64,000 nucleotides of DNA from Marchantia polymorpha subsp. ruderalis (taxonomy: Eukaryota; Streptophyta; Marchantiopsida; Marchantiales; Marchantiaceae): positions 6,766,001 to 6,830,000 of the forward strand of contig AP031358.1 of the NCBI GenBank assembly GCA_037833965.1, written 5' to 3'. A program made the translations under genes and the position numbers. The stretch's first letter is position 1, and every line of letters starts with the position of its first letter. Of the stretch, positions 50,076-61,563 are shown piece by piece. The notes beneath the pieces were generated by a model that was not told the origin of the DNA, did no database searches, and saw nothing but the letters and a program-made list of their open reading frames with translations.

Positions 50076-51016
50076 GCACTTCGCCATCGGCGGAATATCC
50101 GCCTTCGGCCCTAGAAGTTTGCCTTCGGAAGTGGAGCTCGTACAGCGCCTACGGCGCCAGCGCATCAAGATTAGGTAAGTACTAACGGAGTAGCGAATCC
50201 GTACGGTTCGCCTTTGGCTCAACGCCTACGGCGGAACGGACGGGCACGCCCTCGGCGGTACGGACTCCGGAGGCGAGAGCGCCTGCGGAGAGACGAGAGA
50301 GATTGACAGACAAGACGGAATTCGTTGACCGTGGTCAATGCCTTCGGCGCTGCGTCTACGGCAAGGGACCTACGCCGACGGACATCTTTGGTGCGGACGG
50401 TCAGCGCCTACGCACAGGCGGATGGAGTTCGTCGCCGGCGGGAAGTCCGCCGGGAAATCCGTCTTCGGCGGAAGGAGTTCGCCTTCGGCGGAGCGTGCGG
50501 AGGAACGCCTTCGGCGGAGCGGGATCGACGCGAGTCGGAGTACGAATGCGAGTAGCGCGTCGGCGATAAAGACGCCTTCGGCGCTGCGCGACCATGGCCG
50601 CGGCGTAGTACGCTGGCGGATTTCAAATTGACATTTCGAGCGTGCGAGTGCGCGCGACGGCGGAGCGTGAAGCCACGCATGCGAGAGGAGGGTTGTTACA
50701 CCTCCGAGCCGGCGCAGCCATCAAGTGAGTCGACATTCACGACCGAATGCCGACCATGACATCCTGCGAGCGGAGAACGGACACTCCATTCTTGAATTTG
50801 CGATTTCGATTTCTTGTGCGGGCTGCGCGCGTCCACCTTCTCGCCGAGAGACATTCCAGAAACCACCGCGCAGAGACTCACCCGGTGGTAGAGAGAGAAT
50901 TGAGTGCGCGACAGTCGGAATCGAGAGAGATTAGAGTTTGCAGGAGAATCGAAGTAGTGGGCAAGAAGCTTGAGGGTAGCGGAGGAAGGTTCACGAAATC
51001 AAATTTCAAGAACGCG

Positions 51017-53815
51017 ATGTCGAAGTCCACTCAGCTGCGGATGGTTCCACTCAAGCTTCCGCAGATTGGGTTGCGTGCTTTTCAGGACCGGCTGATTGCA
51101 GTAAAACTCGATTTACTGCTGTGGGGATGGAATTACGTGTGCCCGGACATGGTGCGCGAATGGCAAAGGGAGAGACACCAACCTACGCGCGGATTCTGAC
51201 CGCACGTAGATCGTTGGACTGTCCACGATTGGGGACAAGTGCTGGGGAGATGTGCAGGCGAGGACGGGTTCCTCCTATTTGACAGTGAGAGCGTCAAGGT
51301 GTCGAAGGCGGAAGAAGCCTCCTTCGTGGAACTGTTCAAGAGAGAGAAGTCCACCAAGAACGGGTACAGGACCCGTGACTATAGAGATCGCTTCCGCAGA
51401 AACGTAGCGATGGCACTTCTGCAACTCCTGCAGCCGCACAAAACAACGTACATCACTTCTTGGCAAGTGTCTTTCGTGGAGCTCACATTGGCCGGAGCTC
51501 CAGTTCACTAGTCGCGCATCTTGCATAGAGTAACGCGGCAGCATGCGTTTGAGAAGAGGGGAGGAACGATCAATCATCTCTCTCCCTTCTTGATAAACTT
51601 TTATCGGTCGATGGGTTGCTTAACCGCGACCGAGCGTATTCAGTTTCCGCTGTTGTCACTCGACAATCCCGAGAGGTATGTGCGGGATAACGAGGTCGAC
51701 TCCGACGCGGAGTACATTCCGACTTCCACTCCACCGGCTCAACACGATGCAGGGAGAGACACATCCGCACTGCGAGTGCCGCGGAAGCGGAGATGGAGAG
51801 AGGAACCGGAGAAAGAGCAACATCAAGATTCGGCTGCTCTCACACGAAAGCGGCCACTGCACGAGCTCTGCAGTCGGCCGAAGCAGAAAGCGCGCCGGCT
51901 TGTATTACCTGCAAGTAGCGCGGAAACGGCGCGGGCCACCAGAGAGGAGGCGACGCCATCCTCTGAGGAGGACGGAAATGCACAAACAACAGAGGGGTCA
52001 GCGGACCTCCCTACGTCGAAGGCACGAACGCCCTCGGCGGAAGTAAGACGACCTTCGGATCATGAGCGACAACACGCGGCACGGATGAGTGTGCCGCCTA
52101 CGGGTAGGCGACTCCTTGCGGATAGGCGAATCCCTGCGGACGGGAGCACGCCTGCGCATAGACGAGCGCCTACGCATAGGCAAGACTCACCTCCGGTGCA
52201 ACGCAAGAAAGTGAAGGAGCGGGCGGAAGATCCGCCTTCGGCTCAAGGGCCTTCGGGGCAAGGTCCTTCGGCTGTGAGACCGCCGGGAAATGCGCCTTCG
52301 GCGCCAGGGCCTTTGGGCCACCGAGTTACAAGTAGGGAGCCGACGAGGAACGCGCCCTCGGCGGGAAGTCCGCCGGAAGGTGCGCCTTCTGCGGAAGGGC
52401 CTTCGGGCCAAGGGACATCAGGCGAGTCGCCTTCGGCTCAACCGCCCTCGGCGGAAGCGCCGCCGACAATAGCGCCTACGCAGAGGCAGGACGCATCCCT
52501 GGCGCAGGACCTAATGGAGGAGCGGGACCTATCGAAGGAGCGGGACCTAACGGAGGAGCGGATTGACTGTCGGTAGGAGGAAATACGTGTGTGCGATGCG
52601 CAATTGCACTCCGCGTAGACACCTTCCGCACGATCGCCTTGGGCGGTGGACACCTTCGGCGATGAGAAATTAGCAGAAGCCGGACGGGCGGGCGATGTGA
52701 ATTTGGCACAACCGCATTCACCCACCGCCTTGGACATTCTGGCAGGGAGTAGCGAGGCTGCAGGGACGATAATGGCGGCAGAGGACGCAGACATTTCGCA
52801 GCCACGCTCAAGACAGTCACCGACGAATTCAATGGCGACCGAAATCCTCAATTTGGAGGATGACGGAGAAGGAGGATCGACGGAATCAGCGTCGGGATCG
52901 GAATCAACTGAGGAGGAGGAGCAGTTAGTGGCAGGCACGCCGACGGCGGCGCTTTGCGAGCAGGTAGTACCTCTGTTGAGGTATCTTGATCGCAAGGTGG
53001 AGAAGTACGCGGACCCCCGCCAGCCTGGCTCCTACGTCGAACTAGTGAGAAGGCGAAACCGCACTAAAGTCCACACCAGCAAGTTGTTGGCCCGTGTGGA
53101 TCAGGAACTTAAGGATCTGCGGGAGAGGCATGATTGCCTGTGGGGCCACCTCAACCTCACTAAGAAGATGTACAAGGCTCTCGACAAGACGAAGAACGAG
53201 AAGCTGGAGGATTTCGCCAAGGCAAAGACGAAGCTCGTGGAGAAGCTGGATTCTGAAAAGGCGCAGAATCGAATTTTGTCAGAGGAGCTCGTGCGACAGA
53301 CACGGTTGTTAGAGCAGTGTCAGCTCGCACGGCAGGCGGATGAAGAATTAATCCGCAGACTGCAATCCGAGTGCGGGGAATTGAGAGCGCAGCGTGCGGA
53401 GGCCGAATTGCAGTTGGTTGTAGTTGAAGACGATCGCCGGCGGGAGGCAGATCGCACGAAGGAAGAATTGGCGAGGCAAATCACCCACTGTCTCAGGGGT
53501 TACGCCCACTGGGAAGTGGCGGCGCAGGAGAAACTCACACTGCGCGAGTTAGAGCTTCGTGCGGCGGGTTTGTTGTCAGGTGACAGTCGGAGCCGGCGGC
53601 GAGTGGCGAAGAAGCTGGATTCGTTTCTGTCGAAGTCACGGGACATCATGGCCACTCTCGAAATGGAGGTTTCTGCGGTGTTGCGGCGGTTGGGACTGCG
53701 CAGTCGAGCGGAAGACTGGCAGGGTAGGGAGTTAGTGCGCGGCAGTCCGTCGCGCAAAAGGCGAAGCACAGGTTCCGCGGAGTGTAGTGTAGCGTGGTTC
53801 CGTGCAGGCGCGTAG
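51017..53815 (+). pseudogene. Element B long ORF (helical gag-like/plant-transposon domain, repeat linker, coiled coil)
   Basis: One frame runs for 933 codons from MSKSTQLRM at 51017 to the TAG at 53813, interrupted by only four in-frame stops and no frameshift: TGA at 51197 (CGA in A), TAG at 51509 (TGG in A), TAG at 52574 and TAG at 52616. Codons 1-~290 hold the helical, tryptophan-rich domain shared with A (LLWGWNY, TSWQVSFVELTL, NFYRSMGCLTATE). About 51920-52640 is a proline/serine/alanine-rich linker made of palindromic GCCTTCGGC-type units. Then come an acidic segment and a long coiled coil (52940-53700). I see no polymerase, integrase, protease or DDE motif. Gag-like structural protein or plant-transposon protein are both possible. 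Confidence 0.72.
51920..52640 (+). repeat. Palindromic-repeat expansion within the element B ORF
   Basis: About 0.7 kb absent from element A at the same place. It is built of variants of GCCTTCGG(C), CGCCTACGC and CGCCCTCGGCG, translated as APSAEGPSGQ-like repeats. The frame stays open through most of it. The same motifs fill the non-coding 5' region of the family. Confidence 0.75.
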
Positions 53816-53851
53816 CGTAGTGCAGTGTAATGTTAGTTGGGACTTAGAAGG

Positions 53852-53858
53852 TATAAAG
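53852..53858 (+). promoter_or_regulatory. Conserved TATA box in element B
   Basis: TATAAAG 37 bases after the end of the long frame, followed by TAGTTCAAGGCG as in A and C, about 980 bases before the 3' end. In an LTR model this would separate U3 (holding the ORF) from R-U5. Confidence 0.65.
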
Positions 53859-54835
53859 TAGTTCAAGGCGTCTTGCCTTGGGATTCTTCCAGTTTCGGAA
53901 GTGTAGATCAGGAACTCATTTTCTCTGCGTGTTTGTGTACTTAGTTCTGTCACCACGCAAGAGGAACTGCAACTTGGCGATCCGCATTTTGTAGCTGAAG
54001 GCCTTCGGCCGAATGTTCAGAGTTAGTACACTGGTTAGAGACTTGAGTAGTTCGGATCTACACCTGCGGGTGATTGCCGATGCTCAGCGCCGGTTACGAG
54101 TTAGATACTTGAACAGTTTCCCCCTTACACTTTCGAGTGACTGTTCCTGATTGTACTCCTTCGGGATTTTTCCCTTGAATGCCAAATTGAAGTTTTGTTA
54201 CTTCAAGTAAGCCTTGGTTGTAATTCAGGTTACGCTGCAGCATGTGCCTTCGAGGCAACCCCTGTAGTATTTATGGGAATGACAAGTGCCTAAGAATTCA
54301 AACTCTTCAATAGACTATTACGGTGTGCTACTGGAACGATTCTCAGTTGAGTGTCTCCGTGCGGACCTGTGTTCTCTGCGCGTTTTGTGAGTTGAGCGTG
54401 TTGTTCACCGCGTGTGAGTGACTTCGATCCGAAGTAGGAAGTCCATTCCGGGTTCCCTGTGCTAGCAGAAACTAGTGGAAGGGTTGTAAAAGCCGGAGTT
54501 GGGAGTCACTACCCGCAGATTCGCTGAGTGTACTCGCGAGAGACTTTTCCCCCTGAAATCTTAAGTAGAGGTCCTAACCGATCTCTGGGTTGTGTTTCTG
54601 TACTTTCATGTGTGTGTGTGTGTTGAGTGAATCACGCTGCACTGTGTGACCTCCGAGTGAGCTCTGAGTGGACACTTGCAGTATTTCTGGGAGTGACAGT
54701 CGCCTGAGAATTCAAACTCCTCAATAGTCTGTTAAATGTGACACTTTGTACTCTGTGTGTTGCCTCAATCCTTGTGAGTTCGACCTTTCTACCACTATAT
54801 TGCAGTTTTAGCCTTTAGTGGGTTATTACACGTTT

Positions 54836-55800
54836 TTAACATGTCACTAATCAATTTTTCTCTAAAAGGATTTCTCCAATGTAAACAGTATGATTTGTTG
54901 CGCACTTTGAAGCAATAAAATATGGAAACTATATTTGTTGCAAATAATAGAAGTAACCTTCGAACTTGATTGAAGTTTTCTTCAATTTGTTACGTGTGCA
55001 TTTAGAATCTCGAAAGAAGAGTTTGTAACCGATTCAAATTTAACAAAATTGGGAGGAAGTAGAATCGATTCAAATTGAACAAAATTGAGATCGTTTTGGG
55101 AGAAAGCGAGATTAGAATTTAGAAGCAACTCGATGAATTTGAGCCGCTCCCAGATTATTTTGATCAATTCCTTCAAATTGATTTGGTACGTATCTTATGC
55201 ATTCCTTGAATCACATGACTTTATATTTGGTGCCACCTGTAGTCTACAGAAATATCAGTACTCATACTATCAATGCCAATATCATGTGTCGTGTGATGAA
55301 CTTGCACATTACTCGTTTTAGCCAAGAATATGCAATTTCCGCAATTCCAATCATTCGATTGCAGACAGCTTTTAGTGCTGATGGCATTCTTTCTGAGAGA
55401 ATTCCTGCTTCATATACATGCAAGAATCATTCGCGTGGTTGTACGTAAACTTGTCGATCTGCTATCCGTTACGATAGCTCATAGAGGCCGTGATTGTGAG
55501 ATTGTGAGAGTCATTCAGATAATGAAAACTGAACATGGACAAGATACATATCATAAGAGTTCATGGAGTGGATCGAGCCAAGAACCCAAACTTGAAATTT
55601 ATGCAAATCAAAAATAGATCCTCTTGCGTCTGATGCTATCAGAAACTGGGGGTTGAAAGAAATTAACTTAAATCTGAAATTTCTTATGTCAAGTTTTTTT
55701 TGTGAAAAGTTCTGTTTAAAATTGATAGAATAAACTTTGCATAGAAAAATCATATTTTTCTGTAAAATCTTACTGAAATTGAATCATTCTTGTGTAAAAT
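54836..55800. other. Flank of element B, no gene accepted
   Basis: AT-leaning sequence with overlapping short frames (78-95 codons at 55085-55617) and no recognised motif. The empty site before element B can be read as GAATGACGTTTTTAACATG across 49606-49615 and 54836 onward. Confidence 0.45.
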
Positions 55801-58800
55801 TGAATTGAAATGTATAGAATGTTCGTCTTAGGTCTATAAGCAATAATATCTAATCGTGCCTAATTTCATTAAGTATTTGTTACTAATTTGCTTTGATTAG
55901 TCACAAATAGGCATATGCCTAATCTATAGATTTGGATATAATCACTATAAACTTAGTATTCAACCAGTTGGAGATGATCACATGATGAGTATAATTACAT
56001 TTGAATATATACATTCAAGACTCACACAAGTTGTTCATGGTTATTCAATATATGAAAAATCTTATTTTGAATATTCAGTTTCATGTTATGAGTTAACTCA
56101 TATTGATTTGAACCAAGTTTAGCAGAATTAATTTGGTAGAATTTGGCAATGTGATATATCGTTTTCCATGCATAAATTTGATGATTATCACAAAATCATA
56201 CTACTCTTAGAACCAATTTTTTATATGCATTAACTTTTTGTTATTTTAAAATCAATTGTTGTCAAATCTTATTTTCAAATCTTGATGTTGATCCATGTGA
56301 TAGTACATAATCTTGATTACTTCAAAGATTTTTCCAACCCATTCACATAAGATCAGTTGAATCTTGAAAATTGATTGATGGTTGATAGTGTATGATTACA
56401 TAAGAATCCAAAATTTTGTTCATCAATTTTGATGGTTTCATTCACCCTGTAAGAATTGTTTATCATCAATTTTTTATTACTCAATCTTTTAATCCTAATT
56501 TGAGTACATACAAAGTTTCTTATCTGCTTATATCTATGATAAATATTTGAACATCACAATATTTTCCAATGTATATGTTAATAATACTTTCTATTTTAAA
56601 TTTCACAATTTCAAATGGAAAGTATAAAGCTTTGGAAAATTTATATGAGTTTTTCTTACATTCCAATACTCAAAATTGAAACACTTCGTTCAGATCACAT
56701 TTGATTACATTAAGTGTGTCATGTGAAAGCTTGAATCAAACCAATCAAAATTAACATGTACTTAGAGTATTTTCTCACTGATAATTAAACTTTGTGAAAA
56801 GTCAAATTAATGATGTTTAGAAATATTTCTATTATTTTGTTAATTATATATTTGATAGTTAAATTCAGTCATAATTAACTAAACTAAATCATGATTAAAA
56901 TTTTTAATCAATTTAATAACAAAACATTCATATAATTTTGCAAATATTTTTCTTACTTTATGAAAATAGAACATTGAAAATTTGTTCAAAATGATATATC
57001 AGACATTAAAACATATGATTTATTTTTCACATTCTTGTTCAAATTATAATAAATGCTAGATTATTTTTAATATGAAAATATGAAGAATAATAAAAATTTT
57101 ATTAAAAAATCATTTAACTTTGTAAAAAAATATTTTATTAGGTTTTTTTCATCAATTAAAATATTAATTTAAAATTAATCAATGATGAAATTGATAAAAT
57201 GACATGAAAAAAATATAAAAATTAAATGAAATTTTTTTTCTATCATTTTTATCTCTATTTGTTGTTATTAATATACATAATCTAATTAAAATTTTATAAA
57301 TATATATACAATTTTAATAATATGAATTAATTTTACCTACTGAAATAATAACATAAAACTCTCATTCAATCTCATGAATAATTTAAAACCCATTTCATAG
57401 AGCTTTGAGTAAAAATTCAAGTAATTTGAAACGCCATATATTTCAATATAATTTATTGATCATCAAATTATTATGTTAAGAAATTCTTTATGCATGAATT
57501 TTATCATAGCTCATTGCTCTTCCAATATCAAGCAATTATATATTTGTAATTAAAGTTCTTCATAGATATATTTTGATTTAAAAATTTTACCCCAAAAAAA
57601 CAACTATTGTACTCCAATTTGAAAAATGTAAACTTGCAAACTAATTGTGTATTGTTTGAACTAAAGTGATATCATAGTTTTTTTTAATCAAAAAATATAT
57701 AAAAATATCATAATTAAAATTATATGTTTATTAAATTGATAAAATATTTTTAAAAAATTATAAGTAAATATCACTTTTAATAATCAAATATCATAGTTTA
57801 GATCAAATGACACAATTTAAGATTTATTCAATTTGACTAACCAAGTAATATAAATAAAAATTTTAAAATTAACACTACTTTTGATTTTTTTTAAATTTAA
57901 ATTTCAAGATTACTAATGACACCATAACAGCTCAACATGAGAAGAAATTATTTTTGTAAATCCTATAACTTGTTGTTATGTAATTTTTTGCAAAAAATAA
58001 GTTCAAATAAAATTTATCAAAATTAGGATTAAAAATTTTAATCCTAGACAAGTAAAAAGATAAGAAATCACTTCAAATGCAATTTTGGAATTATCTTTGT
58101 GTAAAATATTGAAAAATATCTGAAAATTTTATTTAATTTTATTTTAGATATTATTGATCAAACTATAAATATGGATTTTGAATAAAAAATTTACTTACAT
58201 ATGATCATTCAAATAAACAATGATAAATTAAATTCATGTAAGATATAAAAAATTCATCCAAGTCAAGTTTAAGTGCAATTGAAATTAAAGTTCAAATTAC
58301 AGTAAATCTCAATTATCATTTTGCAATCCAAGTTATTTGATTGATTTTTTTTCAACTCCCTATAAAATAAAAATTATTTTTTTGTTGTAAATTTTTCATT
58401 AAATTTTTATTTAAAGATAAATAAATAAAATCAATCAATAATGAGAATGTTTTTGTAAAAGGTAAAAAAAACTTGCATAGTCTATCATGTTAAATTTTTA
58501 ATTTGATCCAACCAATTGGAAAATTTCATTTTATCAAATCAATAAATTATTAATATAAAATAAACAAATTTCTATGAGATAAACAAATATGTTTTAAAAT
58601 TTTATAAAAATAAAAAATGGTATTTTTTTAATATTTGTAAAACTTAATTTATGTATAGATAAGAATTAACCTTAGTCATCACAACCAAACTTCTTCAAGA
58701 TTAAGATATCATTATCATGTAATTATTTTATTTTATAATATTTATAATAATACATCTTTAAATCTTTAATTTTTAAAATAAATAATTTTCTACTTCAAAA

Positions 58801-61098
58801 AAAACATATTTTTTCATTAAAAATATTTCATTTTTTGTGAATAAAAAGATTGAAACATTCTGCTTTCATAATTGTATTTAAAAAAAAATTGTTCATTCTT
58901 TCTAAATTAAAAACCTAAATGAGTGAAAAATATTCATTCTTCTATTAGTTTGAATCGTATCAAATTTATTACCAATAACTTTTTAGTAATATGTTAAATT
59001 CAATTTATTAAGTCAATAGTCATGATTTTATATAAAAATTATAGAAACTATTAGTCAGTTACATATTTTTTCACCTTTATATATTCAGAGCTACTTGTTG
59101 TTGTAATTTGAAAAAAATATTCAATTTAAAAAATATAGTTTTCAATATTTTTATTGTATAATGTGATAAATTTTATTCAATATTTGCTTGCAGAATTGTA
59201 TGAATTTAACTTGGATGAAATTTTAAATACTATTTATTGATGTGTGTATTCAAAATAGTTTGTATGAAGTTCGTTCAAGTGTTTAGTTATATTCATATAT
59301 ATTTTTAATATTAGGTTGACATTTTCTATGTTCTTAATTTATTTTTTTGTGAAATTAAATTTAACTCTTGTCAAAACTACATATATCAATCATAGCTAAG
59401 ATTAAAAATTTTAATATTTGATTAATTTTATAATATATACAATATAATATATCAATCTTATATAATAAAACATTTTTTAGCTTCAAAAATGAATCAAGGT
59501 TTTGGATCTACATTATTTTATTAAAAATTATAGAGTTGAAGCATTTAAAATACAAGGTTTTTAACTAATATGATTATTTAATATCTAAAAATGTATATTA
59601 ATGCACAATGATTTTAAGTTGTGGTTTGAAAATTGATTATTTTGCATCAAATTTATAATCTCTATGTCTCAATTAATCCATTGTGTATCATTTTTTTCCA
59701 AGATTTGTTGAATTTGCAAGCTTAATTATACTTTTAACAAAAACCTTTTAAGATTCTATTTGTCAAAACATTTTGGTCTTGTTATAGTATTAATCTTAAA
59801 AAATATAAAAATCACCTACAGATATATTCATTACAAAATAATCCATTTTTTTATAAAAAGAACTGTTATTTTTTATAATTTTAGATGATTTTGATAGAAA
59901 TAATTTTTTTATATCAAGTTAGTTGTGTAATTAATCATCATGTGTTTTTGCAATTATCTTTGAATGATAGATGTTCATTTTTGAATAATATAGATCCTAG
60001 TTGTTATTTTTTAAAACCATTTGTTGTATTTATATTTTTGATTTTAATCTCAAATTAATAATTTTGAAATTATGTTATTTATTATTTCCTAAATTTTTTC
60101 TTGTCATGAAAACTTGGATTTGGAGTTTCAAATATTTTAAAAAACACATGGATTAAAAAAAGAGTAAATCAATTCCTTATGAGAATCACATATTTATATG
60201 TTGGATTCAATTGCATTTTGAATATTATGTGATCCATATTTGAAATATGATTATGCATTATTTATTGCAATTATATCATTAAAAAACTCTTAATCTTCAA
60301 AAATGCAAATCAATGTATGCAAGTATACATTTTAATTAAAATATGTATGTTTATTACTTTGCAATTTTGCTACTCATTTAATTTTTTATTGTGCGCAAAT
60401 TTTATTTTCAAAAGACAAAATTTGTGAAAAGCTAGTTTAACATCTACAATATTTATTTTCCAAATGCATTTTGATCAAATCAAACTTATATCCATTCAAG
60501 TTCCTTTTTCACGCATTTGAAATCAAAAATTTTAATCAACTTGAAACATAGCTAACATTGTAATAATAATTGTTGAGACTATCATTTTTCTTCAATTTTT
60601 GTATCCAAAAAATTTCATTATAAAAATTAAAAAGCTCTCTCTAATGATACAACAAATATTATCATTTTCATGAAAAAAATTATGCGCCCAACTTTCACAA
60701 ATTTATTAAATCTATTTTGACCAAAATTAAAATATTTGCATAAAATTATCAATTAATGTTCAATTGACTGTTATGTAGATCACAATGTTTTTATTTGACA
60801 AAAAAATTGAACATTATGTGTTGAATAAAAAATTATATCATTACAATCTGTGTTACATAACATATCTTGATTGTGATGTGCAATAAACTTGTCAACATTT
60901 TGTTGAAATTTTTTTTGGGATATTATATAATTAATAACTTTGCTTGTGTTAACAGCCATCATGTCACTAAGATTTTGCCATTTTCTACCTAATCTTCGTA
61001 AGTTTATCTATAATCTATGATATTTTTAAAACAAATATATAAAAGCACAATGTTTCATCTTTGCAAATATTTCAATTATTTTTAAAAAATATTTTACT
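55801..61098. other. Extremely AT-rich, CpG-poor gene desert
   Basis: More than 5 kb of A/T-dominated sequence with almost no CpG and almost no frame above 60 codons. Long A and T runs alternate without a clear period. It could be ancient transposon DNA worn down by deamination of methylated cytosine, or an AT-rich structural region. No gene, tRNA or organelle gene is recognised. Confidence 0.6.
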
Positions 61099-61563
61099 TG
61101 TGTATATTTACCTAGGTTTCTTCATGCATAATTTTTGCTTTACATTATATCACAAGATCTGAATTTTATGTACTTTACCAAACACATGAATCACTTCATT
61201 AGTTCAATTAGTTTGAAATTTGATAAACATAATTCTAATCAGTTCATTTCAGTTTCAAAAATATTTATGTGTAAGAAATCAACTAAGATTTTGACTGATT
61301 CTAGCTAGTTTATATATTTTCAACTAATATAGGTCTTACAACTTCGTATTAAGAGTTAATGGTATTTCATGTGACAAAATTAGGATTTTTATAAATTAAT
61401 AACTGTAATCCATGCACAAAGTCTTGTAGAGTTTATCTGCATATTTCATTGCGTTATTTTGTTATGATTTGATTCATGTGTTTGTTAAAGTATATAAAAT
61501 TCAGATCTTTTTATATAATGTAAAGCGAAAATCGTGGATAAAGATATCTAGGTAAATACACAT
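61099..61563. repeat. Foldback element with ~96-bp imperfect arms
   Basis: The arms, about 61100-61196 and 61467-61563, are imperfect reverse complements. Shared blocks include TTTACCTAG near one end, GCTTTACATTATAT, AGATCTGAATTTTAT and AACACATGAATCA. They enclose about 270 bp of unrelated AT-rich sequence. The size fits a MITE or foldback, but I could not assign a target duplication. Confidence 0.65.

Larger units (their letters stand above)
49616..54830 (+). mobile_element. Element B: 5,215-bp family member with long ORF
   Basis: Starts TGTGGTAACCCACTTTTTG at 49616 and ends GTGGGTTATTACA at 54830, flanked by the duplication CGTTT (49611-49615 and 54831-54835). The order is a ~1.4 kb 5' region rich in palindromic GC motifs, the long frame 51017-53815 with four stops, a TATA box at 53852-53858 and ~1 kb of 3' leader-like sequence. 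The 5' and 3' regions are unlike each other, so it is not a two-LTR element. It begins TG and ends CA with a 5-bp duplication, as an LTR would. It may be a giant solo LTR or another element type. Confidence 0.92.

Noticed and set aside
49616..54830. Reading element B as a standard two-LTR retrotransposon
   Set aside because: Its 5' ~1.4 kb and 3' ~1.0 kb are unrelated to each other. Only short imperfect terminal inverted bases are shared, and no primer-binding site, reverse transcriptase or integrase is present.
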